Source of the DNA: Cellulosimicrobium marinum
GTDB taxonomy: Bacteria > Actinomycetota > Actinomycetes > Actinomycetales > Cellulomonadaceae
DNA length: 51,903 nucleotides
Direction of reading: 5' to 3'
NCBI RefSeq assembly: GCF_020551945.1
Contig: NZ_JAJBZH010000007.1
Coordinates: 1-51,903 of the forward strand
Notes under the pieces: model-generated
Database searches by the model: none
What the model was told of the DNA's origin: nothing
Seen by the model: only the letters and a program-made list of their open reading frames with translations
Made by a program: the position numbers and the translations under genes
Shown here: positions 1 through 10,600 of the stretch, piece after piece
How the letters are laid out: each line of letters starts with the position of its first letter
Numbering within the stretch: position 1 is the first letter of the stretch

Positions 1-67
1 AGCTAAGCCCTTCAGCGCCGATGGTACTGCCCTGGAGACGGGGTGGGAGAGTAGGACGCCGCCGGAC
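1..67 (+). rRNA. rrf: 5S ribosomal RNA, 3' part only
   Basis: The first bases match the 3' half of an actinobacterial 5S rRNA: the AGCUAAGCCCUUCAGCGCC arm, the GAUGGUACUGC segment, GGGUGGGAGAGUAGGACGCC, and a final GCCGCCGGAC strand that pairs with the missing 5' end. The 5' half lies beyond the window edge. The 3' end is set by the closing stem just before the A-C-rich spacer and may be off by a few bases. Confidence 0.93.
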
Positions 68-76
68 AACCCTTCA

Positions 77-110
77 CCGAAGGCCCACCCCACACGGGGT
101 GGGCCTTCGG
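77..110 (+). terminator. Terminator of the rRNA operon
   Basis: A perfect 15-bp stem (77-91 with 96-110) closes on a 4-base loop about 10 bases after the 5S end. It is followed by CATTTCC rather than a long T run. Position and strength fit the rrn operon terminator. Confidence 0.85.
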
Positions 111-245
111 CATTTCCGCATGCCCTCGCGCGTGCGCGCAGGCTCGTCCCGGGTCGACTACGTGCTCGGCTCGACCCGGCCGGATCCGTGTCGCCCGAGC
201 CAGTGCGTCGGGTACCGGGGGAGAACCCTGGTACGCGCCCCCCAG

Positions 246-251
246 TAGAAT
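246..251 (+). promoter_or_regulatory. -10 box for a probably leaderless gatC transcript
   Basis: TAGAAT lies 7 bases before ATG 259, so transcription would begin at or next to the start codon. There is no convincing ribosome binding site before ATG 250 or 259. No good -35 box is visible. Confidence 0.6.
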
Positions 252-258
252 GGCGAGC

Positions 259-555
259 ATGTCCACCATCTCCCGTGACGAGGTCGCGCGCGTCGCCGCG
301 CTGGCCCGCATCGACCTGCGACCTGAGGAGCTGGACCGGCTCTCCGGCGAGCTCGACGTCATCGTCGACGCCATCGCCAAGGTCAGCGAGGTCGCCACGC
401 CCGACGTCCCCGCGACGAGTCACCCGCTCCCGCTGACGAACGTGTTCCGCGACGACGTCCCCGAGCCGGCGCTGCCCGTCGCGGACGTGCTCGCCGCCGC
501 GCCGTCGGCCGAGGACGGCCGCTTCGCCGTCCCGCAGATCCTCGGGGAGGAATGA
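259..555 (+). CDS. gatC: Asp-tRNA(Asn)/Glu-tRNA(Gln) amidotransferase subunit C
   Basis: This is the small subunit of GatCAB, which amidates mischarged Glu-tRNA(Gln) or Asp-tRNA(Asn) in the cytoplasm. The 98-residue product has the usual GatC N-terminus ([17 protein letters not shown]), the helical core with the LSGELD segment, and the C-terminal AVPQIL ending. ATG 259 is chosen over the in-frame ATG 250, because family members begin close to ISRDEV and because the TAGAAT box places the likely transcript start at 258-259. The stop overlaps the start of gatA, so the two are translationally coupled. Confidence 0.95.
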   Translation: MSTISRDEVARVAALARIDLRPEELDRLSGELDVIVDAIAKVSEVATPDVPATSHPLPLTNVFRDDVPEPALPVADVLAAAPSAEDGRFAVPQILGEE

Positions 556-2087
556 TGACCGACGACCTGACCCGGCTCTCCGCGGCGGAGATCGCCGAAG
601 GCCTGAACGCGTCCGACTTCTCCAGCGTCGAGGTGACGCAGGCGCACCTCGACCGTATCGGCGCCGTCGACGGTGCCGTCCACGCGTACCTCCACGTCAG
701 CAGCGAGGACGCCCTCTCGACGGCGCGCGACGTGGACGCACGGCGTGCCGCGGGCGACGAGCTGCCCCGTCTCGCGGGCGTGCCGATCGCCGTGAAGGAC
801 GTCGTCGTCACGAAGGGCATGCCGACCACCGCGGGGTCGAAGATCCTCGAGGGCTGGGTCCCGCCGTACGACGCGACCCTCGTCGAGCGGATCCGCGCGG
901 CGGGTCTGCCCATCCTCGGCAAGACGAACATGGACGAGTTCGCGATGGGCTCCTCGACGGAGCACTCCGCGTACGGCAACACCCGCAACCCCTGGGACCT
1001 GGACCGCATCCCCGGTGGTTCGGGTGGCGGGTCCGCCGCCGCGGTCGCGGCCTTCGAGGCCCCGCTCGCGATCGGCACCGACACCGGCGGTTCGATCCGC
1101 CAGCCGGGTGCCGTCACCGGGACCGTCGGCGTCAAGCCCACCTACGGAGGCGTCTCGCGCTACGGCCTCATCGCCATGGCGTCGTCGCTCGACCAGGCCG
1201 GCCCGGTCACGCGCACGGTCCTCGATTCGGCGCTCCTGCACGAGCTGATCGGCGGTCACGACCCGCGCGACTCGACGTCGTACCGGGACAAGCTGCCGTC
1301 GCTCGTCGACGCGGCGGTGCAGGGCGCGACCCAGGACCTCGCGGGCCTGCGGGTCGGCGTCGTCACCGAGCTCTCCGGCGAGGGGTACCAGGACGGGGTG
1401 AGCGCGCGCTTCGCGGAGTCGCTCGACCTGCTGCGCGCCCGTGGCGCGGAGATCGTCGAGGTGTCGTGCCCGCACTTCGAGTACGCCCTCGGCGCGTACT
1501 ACCTCATCATGCCGAGCGAGGCGTCGAGCAACCTCGCCAAGTTCGACGGGATGCGCTTCGGTCTGCGTGTCGAGCCCGAAGACGGTCCCGTGACTGCCGA
1601 GCGCGTCATGGCCGCGACGCGCGGTGCCGGTTTCGGCGACGAGGTGAAGCGCCGCATCATCCTGGGGACCTACGCGCTCTCGGCCGGCTACTACGACGCG
1701 TACTACGGCAGCGCGCAGAAGGTGCGCACGCTCATCCAGCGCGACTTCGCCGCCGCGTTCGAGCAGGCGGACGTCCTCGTCTCGCCGACCGCCCCCACGA
1801 CCGCGTTCCGGTTCGGCGAGAAGCTCGACGACCCGCTCGCGATGTACCTCAACGACGTCGCGACGATCCCGGCGAACCTCGCCGGCGTCCCGGGCATGTC
1901 CGTGCCCGCCGGCCTGTCCGACGACGGACTTCCCGTCGGGTTCCAGGTGCTCGCCCCGGCGAAGGCCGACGACCGCATGTACCGCGTGGGCGCGGCGCTC
2001 GAGGCAGCGCTGCTGGACGCCTGGGGCAGCCCGCTGCTCGACCGCGCGCCCGTGCTGCCCACCGCCACCGCCGAGCTGGAGGGCTGA
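552..2087 (+). CDS. gatA: Asp-tRNA(Asn)/Glu-tRNA(Gln) amidotransferase subunit A
   Basis: GatA is the amidase subunit that releases ammonia from glutamine for tRNA-bound Glu or Asp. The amidase-signature Ser-cisSer-Lys triad is visible: Lys in PIAVKDVVV near residue 80, and the two serines in [11 protein letters not shown] and [12 protein letters not shown] near residues 155-180. Its 511 residues are normal for the family. ATG 552 overlaps the gatC stop (ATGA). ATG 555 is an equal alternative and leaves 4 bases after the GGGGAGG binding site instead of 1. Middle gene of gatCAB. Confidence 0.97.
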   Translation: MMTDDLTRLSAAEIAEGLNASDFSSVEVTQAHLDRIGAVDGAVHAYLHVSSEDALSTARDVDARRAAGDELPRLAGVPIAVKDVVVTKGMPTTAGSKILEGWVPPYDATLVERIRAAGLPILGKTNMDEFAMGSSTEHSAYGNTRNPWDLDRIPGGSGGGSAAAVAAFEAPLAIGTDTGGSIRQPGAVTGTVGVKPTYGGVSRYGLIAMASSLDQAGPVTRTVLDSALLHELIGGHDPRDSTSYRDKLPSLVDAAVQGATQDLAGLRVGVVTELSGEGYQDGVSARFAESLDLLRARGAEIVEVSCPHFEYALGAYYLIMPSEASSNLAKFDGMRFGLRVEPEDGPVTAERVMAATRGAGFGDEVKRRIILGTYALSAGYYDAYYGSAQKVRTLIQRDFAAAFEQADVLVSPTAPTTAFRFGEKLDDPLAMYLNDVATIPANLAGVPGMSVPAGLSDDGLPVGFQVLAPAKADDRMYRVGAALEAALLDAWGSPLLDRAPVLPTATAELEG

Positions 2088-2091
2088 GGAG

Positions 2092-3597
2092 ATGACCGCC
2101 ACCACCGTCGACCTCGTCGACTACGCCGACGCCACCCGTCGCTACGACCCCGTCATCGGGATCGAGGTGCACGTCGAGCTCGGCACGCTGACCAAGATGT
2201 TCTGCCCGGCCGAGGTGAGCTTCGGCGCCGACCCGAACACGCAGGTCACGCCCGTCTCCCTCGGGCTGCCCGGTGCGCTGCCCGTCGTCAACGGCAAGGC
2301 CGTCGAGTACGCGATCCGGATCGGCCTCGCGCTGAACTGCCAGATCGCCGAGACGTGCCGCTTCGCCCGGAAGAACTACTTCTACCCGGACGTGCCGAAG
2401 AACTTCCAGACGTCGCAGTACGACGAGCCCATCGCGTTCGACGGGTGGATCGACGTCGAGCTCGAGGACGGCACCGTGTTCCGCGTGGAGATCGAGCGCG
2501 CGCACATGGAGGAGGACGCGGGAAAGAACACCCACGTCGGCGGCGCCACCGGGCGTATCCACGGCGCGGAGTACTCGCTCGTCGACTACAACCGCGCGGG
2601 CATCCCTCTCGTCGAGATCGTCACGCGTCCGATCACGGGTGCGGGGGACCGCGCGCCCGAGGTGGCGCGCGCGTACGTCCAGACGCTGCGCGACATCTTC
2701 CGGGCGCTCGACGTGTCCGAGGCGCGCATGGAGCGCGGCAACGTCCGCGCGGACGTCAACCTCTCGCTGCGCCCGACCCCCGAGTCGCCCCTGGGGACGC
2801 GCACGGAGACGAAGAACGTCAACTCGTTCCGTTCCGTCGAGCGGGCCGTGCGGTACGAGATCTCGCGGCAGGCCGCGGTGCTCGACGCGGGCGGCACCGT
2901 GGTCCAGGAGACACGGCACTGGCACGAGGACACCGGCATCACCACGTCGGGCCGCGTGAAGTCCGACGCCGAGGACTATCGGTACTTCCCCGAGCCGGAC
3001 CTCGTCCCGGTCGCACCGCCGCGCGAGTGGATCGAGGAGATCCGGTCGGGGCTCCCCGAGCTGCCCGTCGCGCGGCGTCGGCGCCTGCAGGGCGAGTGGG
3101 GCTACGCGGACGCGGAGATGCGCGACGTCGTCAACGCGGGCGCGATCGACCTCATCGAGGCGACCGTCGCGGCGGGCACCAGCCCGGCCGGGGCGCGCAA
3201 GTGGTGGATGGGCGAGCTCGCGCGCCGGGCCAAGCAGGACGACGTCGAGCTGGCGGGCCTCGCGGTGACCCCCGCGCAGGTCGCGGAACTCCAGGGCCTC
3301 GTCGACGCGGGCCGGATCAACGACAAGCTCGCGCGTCAGGTCCTCGAGGGCGTCCTCGCCGGCGAGGGCGACCCGGAGCAGGTCGTCGTCGCCCGCGGGC
3401 TGGAGGTCGTGTCGGACGACGGCGCGCTCCTCGCCGCGATCGACGAGGCGCTCGCCGCGCAGCCGGACGTCGTCGAGAAGGTGCGGGGCGGCAACCTCGG
3501 GCCGGTCGGCGCGATCATCGGCGCGGTGATGAAGGCGACGCGCGGCCAGGCGGACGCCGGTCGCGTGCGGGAGCTCATCCTCGAGCGGATCGGGTGA
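2092..3597 (+). CDS. gatB: Asp-tRNA(Asn)/Glu-tRNA(Gln) amidotransferase subunit B
   Basis: GatB is the tRNA-binding and transamidating subunit of GatCAB. The GatB core is clear from [17 protein letters not shown] near the start, through [20 protein letters not shown] (about 88-107) and [14 protein letters not shown], to a C-terminal YqeY-like tail ending in [16 protein letters not shown]. Its 501 residues are normal. It starts 4 bases after gatA with GAGGAG directly upstream, so it belongs to the same operon. Confidence 0.97.
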   Translation: MTATTVDLVDYADATRRYDPVIGIEVHVELGTLTKMFCPAEVSFGADPNTQVTPVSLGLPGALPVVNGKAVEYAIRIGLALNCQIAETCRFARKNYFYPDVPKNFQTSQYDEPIAFDGWIDVELEDGTVFRVEIERAHMEEDAGKNTHVGGATGRIHGAEYSLVDYNRAGIPLVEIVTRPITGAGDRAPEVARAYVQTLRDIFRALDVSEARMERGNVRADVNLSLRPTPESPLGTRTETKNVNSFRSVERAVRYEISRQAAVLDAGGTVVQETRHWHEDTGITTSGRVKSDAEDYRYFPEPDLVPVAPPREWIEEIRSGLPELPVARRRRLQGEWGYADAEMRDVVNAGAIDLIEATVAAGTSPAGARKWWMGELARRAKQDDVELAGLAVTPAQVAELQGLVDAGRINDKLARQVLEGVLAGEGDPEQVVVARGLEVVSDDGALLAAIDEALAAQPDVVEKVRGGNLGPVGAIIGAVMKATRGQADAGRVRELILERIG

Positions 3598-3601
3598 TCG
3601 C

Positions 3602-4207
3602 GTGACGCGGGGACCCGTGGTGCTCGGGGAGATGGTGCGTCTGCGGCCGGTCGAGGCTCGCGACGCGGACCGGATGTGGGAGTCGTTGCAGGACCCGGAG
3701 TCGAACCGGCTCACGGGGACGACGGCGACGTTCACGCGCCCGCAGATCGACGCGTGGTCGGCCACGATCGGCGACCGGGAGGGGCGCTTCGACTGGGCGA
3801 TCACCCCGGGCGCCGTCCGTGACGGCCAGCAGGTCAGCGACGACATGATCGGCGAGATCGTCCTCAACGACATCGACGAGCACGCCGGCTCGGCGAACCT
3901 GCGTCTCGCGCTCCTGCCGAACTACCGGGGCCGCGGGTACGGTCGCGAGGCGATCTTCGAGGTCCTGCGGTTCGCGTTCGACGGGACGACGGACGTCGAC
4001 GGCGTCCGCCACGAGGGGCCGCACCTGCACCGGGTGAGCCTCGACGTCCTCAGCATCAACCCGCGTGCGCGGATGCTCTACGAGTCGCTCGGCTTCCGTG
4101 AGGAGGGGCGTCTGCGCGACGTCTACCGAGACGGCGACGGGTGGGCCGACGCCACGGTCATGAGCATCCTCGAGGACGAGTTCCGGGCCGGGATCGGCTC
4201 GGCCTGA
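3602..4207 (+). CDS. GNAT family N-acetyltransferase (RimJ/RimL-like)
   Basis: A 201-residue acetyltransferase of the GNAT_3/RimJ-RimL type. It has an early VRLRPVEARDAD strand, the acetyl-CoA pyrophosphate loop NYRGRGYGREAI (about 108-119), the SINPRARMLYESLGF segment near the C-terminus, and a final EEGRLRDVYRDG. The substrate cannot be told from sequence; relatives acetylate protein N-termini or small amines. Translation begins at GTG 3602, four bases after the gatB stop, so it probably rides on the gatCAB transcript. A strong terminator follows. Confidence 0.85.
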   Translation: MTRGPVVLGEMVRLRPVEARDADRMWESLQDPESNRLTGTTATFTRPQIDAWSATIGDREGRFDWAITPGAVRDGQQVSDDMIGEIVLNDIDEHAGSANLRLALLPNYRGRGYGREAIFEVLRFAFDGTTDVDGVRHEGPHLHRVSLDVLSINPRARMLYESLGFREEGRLRDVYRDGDGWADATVMSILEDEFRAGIGSA

Positions 4208-4218
4208 CCTCACCCCCC

Positions 4219-4252
4219 GACGGGCCCGGCAGCGGACGCTGCCGGGCCCGTC
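4219..4252 (+). terminator. Terminator after gatCAB-acetyltransferase
   Basis: A perfect 15-bp GC-rich stem (4219-4233 with 4238-4252) closes on GGAC. It is followed by GTCGTTCC with only a weak T stretch, as is common in high-GC genomes. A weaker nested hairpin of 7 bp lies at 4285-4313. Confidence 0.85.
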
Positions 4253-4321
4253 GTCGTTCCGGCTCGTCCCGATCGCACCCCGCTGGCCCCCACCCGGCGC
4301 CGAGCCGGGGGCCCCACCCGC

Positions 4322-4377
4322 CGAACCCCGGGTTGCCCGTCACGATCCAGCTCTCGTGACGCGCAACCCGGGGTTCG
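4322..4377. repeat. Long near-perfect intergenic palindrome
   Basis: The arms pair over 15 bp (4322-4336 with 4363-4377), then a single C-C mismatch, then 8 bp more (CGTCACGA with TCGTGACG), closing on an 8-base loop. The whole is symmetrical and has no T tract. It may be a bidirectional terminator backup, a structured repeat or a protein site. It occupies most of the gap between the acetyltransferase terminator and the uraD promoter. Confidence 0.75.
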
Positions 4378-4421
4378 TCGTACTGCCGCCGCGCGCCCGG
4401 CCGCCGCTCGGGCCAGTCTGG

Positions 4422-4485
4422 TTGACATCGAGCCGCGTGCGGCCGTACATTCATAGGACGGAAACAATATTCCGCATAGCGGAAT
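4422..4485 (+). promoter_or_regulatory. uraD-uraH-pucL promoter with paired IclR-type operators
   Basis: A strong promoter is visible: TTGACA (4422-4427), an 18-base spacer, and TACATT (4446-4451). Just downstream is the palindrome ATTCCGCATAGCGGAAT (4469-4485). A degenerate copy, ATTCATAGGACGGAA (4449-4463), is centred 21 bp upstream and overlaps the -10 box. Near-identical sites recur at 7331 and 12981, so the neighbouring IclR-family protein is the likely ligand. The position around the start site suggests repression. Confidence 0.8.
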
Positions 4486-4504
4486 GGCGACGAAGAGGAC
4501 GGCG

Positions 4505-4999
4505 ATGACGCTGGACGAGTTCAACGAGCTGGCCCCGCAGGACGCGCGGGAGGTCCTGCTCACGTGCGCCCACGTGGAGCGCTGGGCCGCGGACGTCGCC
4601 GCGGGGCGGCCGTACGCGACCGTCGGCTCCGCGGTCCGGGCCGCGACGTCGGCCGCCGACCCGTGGAGCGACGACGAGGTCGACGCCGCGCTGGCCCGGC
4701 ACCCGCGCATCGGCGAGAGCGCCGCGGGCGACGACGCCGACGCGCAGATGTCGCGCGACGAGCAGGCCGGGGTCGACACGAGCGGCGACGTCGCGCAGCG
4801 GCTCGCGGCGGGCAACCGTGCGTACGAGGAGAAGTTCGGCCACGTGTTCCTCATCCGGGCCGCGGGCCGCAGCGCCGAGGAGATCCTCGAGCAGCTCACG
4901 GAACGGCTCGCGAACGACGCCGACACCGAGCGCGCGAACGCCGCCCGCAACCTGCGCGAGATCGCCGCGCTCCGGCTGGAAGGGGTGCTGACCGCATGA
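4505..4999 (+). CDS. uraD: 2-oxo-4-hydroxy-4-carboxy-5-ureidoimidazoline (OHCU) decarboxylase
   Basis: Catalyses the last step of urate oxidation, OHCU to (S)-allantoin plus CO2. The family signature HPRIGE is near residue 70, followed by a Glu/Asp-rich helix and FGHVFLIRAAGRSAEEIL. The C-terminal NLREIAALRLEGVL helix is also typical. The 164-residue product fits the bacterial family. ATG 4505 is preferred over the in-frame ATG 4484: AGAGGA lies 5 bases before it, and the earlier ATG overlaps the operator. First gene of uraD-uraH-pucL; its stop overlaps uraH (ATGA). Confidence 0.93.
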   Translation: MTLDEFNELAPQDAREVLLTCAHVERWAADVAAGRPYATVGSAVRAATSAADPWSDDEVDAALARHPRIGESAAGDDADAQMSRDEQAGVDTSGDVAQRLAAGNRAYEEKFGHVFLIRAAGRSAEEILEQLTERLANDADTERANAARNLREIAALRLEGVLTA

Positions 5000-5364
5000 G
5001 CGCGCACCGCAGCCACATCACCACGCACGTACTCGACGCGGCCCGCGGTAGGCCCGCCGAGGGGATCGCCGTCCGCCTGGAGGCGGCCGCGGGGATCGCG
5101 GAGGGGACGACGGGGCAGGGCTGGTCCCTGGTGGCGTCCTCCCGCACGGACGACGACGGTCGGGTGCCCGAGCTCGGGCCGCAGACCCTCGTCCCCGGTA
5201 CGTACCGGCTCGTGTTCGACACGGCCGAGTACTTCGACCGGCAGCACACCGTGTCCTTCTACCCGGAGGTCGTCATCGTCTTCCGGGTGGCGAGCGCCGA
5301 GCAGCACTACCACGTCCCCGTCCTGCTCAGCCCGTTCGCCTACTCGACCTATCGAGGGAGCTGA
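4996..5364 (+). CDS. uraH: 5-hydroxyisourate hydrolase (transthyretin-like)
   Basis: Hydrolyses 5-hydroxyisourate, the uricase product, to OHCU. The 122-residue protein has the transthyretin-related fold markers: ITTHVLDAARGRPAEGI at the N-terminus, central DDDGRVPEL, YFDRQHTVSFYPEV, HYHVPVLLSPFAYSTYRGS, and the C-terminal YRGS tetrapeptide of true HIU hydrolases. The conserved His, Arg and Ser positions are present. Start and stop are tightly packed between uraD (4-base overlap) and uricase (1-base gap). Confidence 0.96.
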   Translation: MSAHRSHITTHVLDAARGRPAEGIAVRLEAAAGIAEGTTGQGWSLVASSRTDDDGRVPELGPQTLVPGTYRLVFDTAEYFDRQHTVSFYPEVVIVFRVASAEQHYHVPVLLSPFAYSTYRGS

Positions 5365-5365
5365 C

Positions 5366-6310
5366 ATGACCGAAACCCTGAACGACGCACCGACGTCGTC
5401 GGCGACGAGCACGCAGAGCGGCGGCATCGTCCTGGGGGACAACCAGTGGGGGAAGGCGGAGGTGCGCCTCGTGCGCGTCGACCGCGCCACCCCGCGCCAC
5501 CGCATCACCGACCTCAACGTCTCCTCGCAGCTGCGGGGCGGCCAGGAGGCCACGCACCTGGAGGGCGACAACTCCACGTGCGTCGCGACCGACACGCAGA
5601 AGAACACGGTCTACGCGTTCGCCCGTGACGGCGTCGGCGCGATCGAGGAGTTCGCGATCCGCCTCGGCGCCCACTTCGTCGAGGACTTCGAGTGGATCGA
5701 GGGCGGCCGCTGGGAGATCGAGCAGTACTCCTGGGAGCGCATCGAGACCGCGGACGGCGAGCACGACCACGCGTTCGTGCGGAACAACCAGGAGACCAGG
5801 ACGACGGTCGTCCAGCGCGACGGCGACGAGGTCTTCGTCGTCTCGGGCCTCACCGACCTCGTCGTGCTGAAGTCGACGGGTTCGGAGTTCCACGGCTTCC
5901 CGCGCGACCGGTACACGACCCTCGTCGAGACGAACGACCGCATCCTCGCGACGTCGGTGACGTCGCGCTGGCGCTACACGACGACGGACCTCGACTTCGA
6001 CGCCGTGTACGCGAAGGTGCGCGCGATCCAGCTCGAGGCGTTCGCGACGACGCACTCGCTCGCGCTGCAGCAGACTCTGTTCGCGATGGGCAAGGCGGTG
6101 CTCGAGGCCGTCCCGGAGATCGCCGAGATCAAGTTCTCGATGCCGAACAAGCACCACTTCCTCGTGGACCTGGAGCCGTTCGGTCTCGACAACCCGAACG
6201 AGGTGTTCTACGCCGCGGATCGTCCGTACGGCCTCATCGAGGCGACGGTCCGGCGCGAGGGCGTGCCCGTCGAGCCGCGCGCCTGGGCGACCGTGACCGG
6301 GTTCTGCTGA
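5366..6310 (+). CDS. pucL: Urate oxidase (uricase), cofactor-independent
   Basis: Oxidises urate with O2 to 5-hydroxyisourate and H2O2. The 314-residue protein has a 20-residue leading tail, then the first T-fold domain with the catalytic Lys in DNQWGKAEVRLV and the catalytic Thr in CVATDTQKNTVYAF. The second domain ends with the active-site His in KFSMPNKHHFLVDL (about 253-266). ATG 5366 follows GGGAGCTGAC and lies 1 base after uraH. The operon order uraD-uraH-pucL gives the complete urate to (S)-allantoin module. Confidence 0.96.
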   Translation: MTETLNDAPTSSATSTQSGGIVLGDNQWGKAEVRLVRVDRATPRHRITDLNVSSQLRGGQEATHLEGDNSTCVATDTQKNTVYAFARDGVGAIEEFAIRLGAHFVEDFEWIEGGRWEIEQYSWERIETADGEHDHAFVRNNQETRTTVVQRDGDEVFVVSGLTDLVVLKSTGSEFHGFPRDRYTTLVETNDRILATSVTSRWRYTTTDLDFDAVYAKVRAIQLEAFATTHSLALQQTLFAMGKAVLEAVPEIAEIKFSMPNKHHFLVDLEPFGLDNPNEVFYAADRPYGLIEATVRREGVPVEPRAWATVTGFC

Positions 6311-6342
6311 GCCACGGGGCGGACGGACGACCATGAGCACGC

Positions 6343-6391
6343 GACGCGCCCTGCCGGACCGCGGGGACACCGCGGCCCGGCAGGGCGCGTC
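6343..6391. terminator. Bidirectional terminator between pucL and the IclR gene
   Basis: A symmetrical hairpin lies between convergent genes. It has a 15-bp stem (6343-6357 with 6377-6391), one A-C mismatch, and a further 6-bp CCGCGG stem around a 5-base loop. No long T run is present on either strand. Confidence 0.8.
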
Positions 6392-6431
6392 GTCGCCCGG
6401 CCGGTGCGTCGCCGTCCCCGGGTGCGCCGCG

Positions 6432-7253
6432 TCAGGGCGCGGTCGTGATGAGCTCGCGGGTGAGCCCCGCCGCGACGCGGTGCAGGACGGGCACCGCGCG
6501 GTCGCCGAACTCGTACGTCACGCGGGCCGCCGGGCCGGAGACGGACAGCGCGGTCGGGGTGGGCGCGTCGGGCACGGCGACCGCGAAGCAGCGCACGCCG
6601 AGCTCCTGCTCGCCGTCGTCGATGGCGTACCCGCGCTCGCGCGTGCGGTCGAGCTCCTTGAGCAGGTCGTCGACGTCGGTGATCGACTGGTCGGTCGCGG
6701 GCGGCATGCCGACGCGGGCGACGATCTCGCGGACCGTCTGGTCGGGGAGCTGGGCGAGCACCGCCTTGCCGACGCCCGTGCAGTGGGTGAAGACGCGACG
6801 CCCTACCTCGGTGAACATGCGCATCGAGTGGCGCGACGACGCCTGCGCCACGTACACGGCCATGTCGCGGTCGATCATCGCGAGGTTCGCCGACTCGCCG
6901 AGCTCGTCCGCGAGCCGTTCGAGGTAGGGGCGGGCGCCGGCGCCGAGCTGGCGTCCCGCGGACTCGCCGAGGCGGATGAGTCGCGGGCCGAGGGTGTACC
7001 GGCGCGACGGGGTCTGGCGCACGTAGCCCTGCGCGAGCAGGGTGCGCAGGAGCCGGTGGATCGTCGGGAGCGGCAGGCCGGCCGCCTGGGCGAGCTCGCT
7101 CAGACCAGACTCGCCGCCGAAGTCGGCGAGCAGCTCGAGCAGCTCGATCGCCCGGTCGACCGACTGCACGCCGCCCGACCCCTTCGCCGCCGCGCGTCCC
7201 GTCGCCCCTGCCGGGTCCTCCCGCGGCTCCGTCGCCGTGGAGCTCTCGACCAT
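6432..7253 (-). CDS. IclR-family transcriptional regulator (AllR-like)
   Basis: A 273-residue regulator. After a 30-residue disordered start come an N-terminal winged helix-turn-helix ([46 protein letters not shown]) and an IclR effector domain (residues about 105-265; [40 protein letters not shown]). Its place among urate, allantoin and glyoxylate genes suggests an AllR-type role sensing a pathway intermediate; E. coli AllR responds to glyoxylate. ATG 7253 is chosen because AGGAG lies 6 bases upstream; the ATG at 7259 abuts that site. Probable operators are at 4449-4485, 7331-7367 and 12960-12995, including one in its own divergent promoter region. Confidence 0.9.
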   Translation of the reverse strand: MVESSTATEPREDPAGATGRAAAKGSGGVQSVDRAIELLELLADFGGESGLSELAQAAGLPLPTIHRLLRTLLAQGYVRQTPSRRYTLGPRLIRLGESAGRQLGAGARPYLERLADELGESANLAMIDRDMAVYVAQASSRHSMRMFTEVGRRVFTHCTGVGKAVLAQLPDQTVREIVARVGMPPATDQSITDVDDLLKELDRTRERGYAIDDGEQELGVRCFAVAVPDAPTPTALSVSGPAARVTYEFGDRAVPVLHRVAAGLTRELITTAP

Positions 7254-7330
7254 CACCATCTCCTGTCCACCGGGTGCCGTCCGACCACGGATGGGCCACC
7301 TGCCTGAAGAGCGCGGATCCCCGCACTCGC

Positions 7331-7367
7331 TTCCGCATCACGGAAGTTGCACCTCAGCATACGAGAA
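7331..7367 (+). promoter_or_regulatory. IclR-type operator pair before the malic enzyme operon
   Basis: TTCCGCATCACGGAA (7331-7345) is a palindrome almost identical to the uraD site. A weaker copy, CTCAGCATACGAGAA (7353-7367), matches the uraD 15-mer at 10 of 15 bases, with centres 22 bp apart. A possible -10 box CAGCAT (7355-7360) lies within the second copy. The region is shared with the divergent IclR gene. Confidence 0.72.
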
Positions 7368-7379
7368 GAAGGAACGACC

Positions 7380-8870
7380 ATGACGTCCGACCCGCAGCCC
7401 ACCGTGCCGACGCAGACCGTCCAGCACGTGACGACCAGCCCCAGCTACTCCATCACGCTGCGCGTCGAGGCGCCGAGCGGGCACCGCACCGCGAGCGACA
7501 TCGTCGCCGCCGTGAGCGCCACCGGTGCCGCCATCACGGGCGTCGACGTCTCCGAGTCGGGCGCGAACCGCCTCGTCGTGGACATCACGGCGGACACCGT
7601 CGACACCGCCCACGTCGAGCGCATCCGGGACGCGCTCGGGGCTCTCGACGGGATCGCGGTGCGCCACGTGAGCGACGCGACGTTCCTCATGCACCTCGGC
7701 GGCAAGCTCGAGGTCAACCCCAAGGTGCCGCTGCGCCACCGCGCCGACCTCGCCCGCGCGTACACGCCCGGCGTCGCGCGGGTGTGCCTCGCGATCGCCG
7801 AGCGGCCCGAGGACGCGCGGCGCCTCACCGTGAAGCGCAACACCGTCGCGGTGGTCACCGACGGCACGGCCGTCCTCGGTCTCGGCGACATCGGCCCGGC
7901 CGCGGCGCTGCCGGTCATGGAGGGCAAGGCGGCGCTGTTCAAGCAGTTCGCCGGCGTCGACGCGTGGCCCGTGTGCCTCGACACCACGGACACCGAGGAG
8001 ATCATCCGGATCGTCAAGGCGATCGCGCCCGTGTACGGCGGCATCAACCTCGAGGACATCTCCGCGCCCCGCTGCTTCGAGATCGAGCGTCGCCTGCGCG
8101 ACGAGCTCGACATCCCCGTGTTCCACGACGACCAGCACGGCACGGCGATCGTCGTCCTCGCGGCGCTGACGAACGCGCTGCGCGTCGTCGGCAAGAGCAT
8201 CGAGGACGTGCGCATCGTCGTCTCGGGGGTCGGCGCCGCCGGGTCCGCCATCATCTCGCTCCTGCAGGGGCAGGGCGCCCGCCACATCGTCGCGTTCGAC
8301 CGCAAGGGCGCGCTCCACGAGGGCAACGCGGGCGACGACGAGACGCGCCGCCGCCTCGCCACGACGACCAACGCCGAGGGGTTCAGCGGGACGCTGCGCG
8401 AGGGCCTCGCGGGCGCCGACGTGTTCGTCGGCGTCTCCGGCCCGAACATCCTCACCGGCGACGACGTCGCCACGATGGCCGACGACGCGATCGTCTTCGC
8501 CCTCGCCAACCCGACGCCCGAGGTCGACCCGCTCGCCGCCGCGCAGCACGCGACCGTCGTCGCGACCGGGCGCAGCGACTACCCGAACCAGATCAACAAC
8601 GTGCTCGCGTTCCCCGGGCTGTTCCGCGGCCTGCTCGACGCCGGCGCGCACGAGATCACGGACGAGATGCTGCGCGTCGCCGCCGTCGCGATCGCCGACG
8701 CCGTGGAGCCGGGCGAGCTCAGCGCGAGCTACATCGTGCCGAGCGTGTTCGAGCCCGCCGTCTCCGCCTCCGTCGCGCGCGCCGTCGCCGAGGTCGCGGA
8801 GCGCGACCGTGCGGAGCAGGCTCAGGGGAGCACGACGCCGCACGCGGACGTCCCTGCCGGGCGTCGCTGA
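7380..8870 (+). CDS. NAD(P)-dependent malic enzyme with N-terminal ACT-like domain
   Basis: Oxidatively decarboxylates malate to pyruvate. The 496-residue protein begins with an ACT-like regulatory segment (about 20-100: [18 protein letters not shown] to [12 protein letters not shown]). The malic enzyme proper follows: [19 protein letters not shown], the catalytic Lys in [11 protein letters not shown], metal ligands in [14 protein letters not shown] and [12 protein letters not shown], and a Rossmann GVGAAGSAI loop. ATG 7380 follows GAAGAAGGA. In this cluster it should convert the malate made by the next gene from glyoxylate into pyruvate, so allantoin carbon can enter central metabolism. Confidence 0.93.
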   Translation: MTSDPQPTVPTQTVQHVTTSPSYSITLRVEAPSGHRTASDIVAAVSATGAAITGVDVSESGANRLVVDITADTVDTAHVERIRDALGALDGIAVRHVSDATFLMHLGGKLEVNPKVPLRHRADLARAYTPGVARVCLAIAERPEDARRLTVKRNTVAVVTDGTAVLGLGDIGPAAALPVMEGKAALFKQFAGVDAWPVCLDTTDTEEIIRIVKAIAPVYGGINLEDISAPRCFEIERRLRDELDIPVFHDDQHGTAIVVLAALTNALRVVGKSIEDVRIVVSGVGAAGSAIISLLQGQGARHIVAFDRKGALHEGNAGDDETRRRLATTTNAEGFSGTLREGLAGADVFVGVSGPNILTGDDVATMADDAIVFALANPTPEVDPLAAAQHATVVATGRSDYPNQINNVLAFPGLFRGLLDAGAHEITDEMLRVAAVAIADAVEPGELSASYIVPSVFEPAVSASVARAVAEVAERDRAEQAQGSTTPHADVPAGRR

Positions 8871-8932
8871 CCATGACGACCGCCCCGGCGGACACCGCCG
8901 CGCGCCCGACCGCCCTGCAGGAAGGACACCCC

Positions 8933-10599
<1,667 letters not shown>

Positions 10600-10600
<1 letters not shown>

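Noticed and set aside
420-2105. Long minus-strand ORF opposite gatA, and similar long ORFs elsewhere
   Set aside because: High GC content keeps stop codons rare on both strands; these products are Arg/Ala-rich, match no family, and lie opposite clear genes.
7274-8932. Long N-terminal extension of malate synthase through the malic enzyme gene
   Set aside because: It is Arg-rich shadow reading in another frame of a well-recognised gene; malate synthase has its own ATG and ribosome binding site at 8933.
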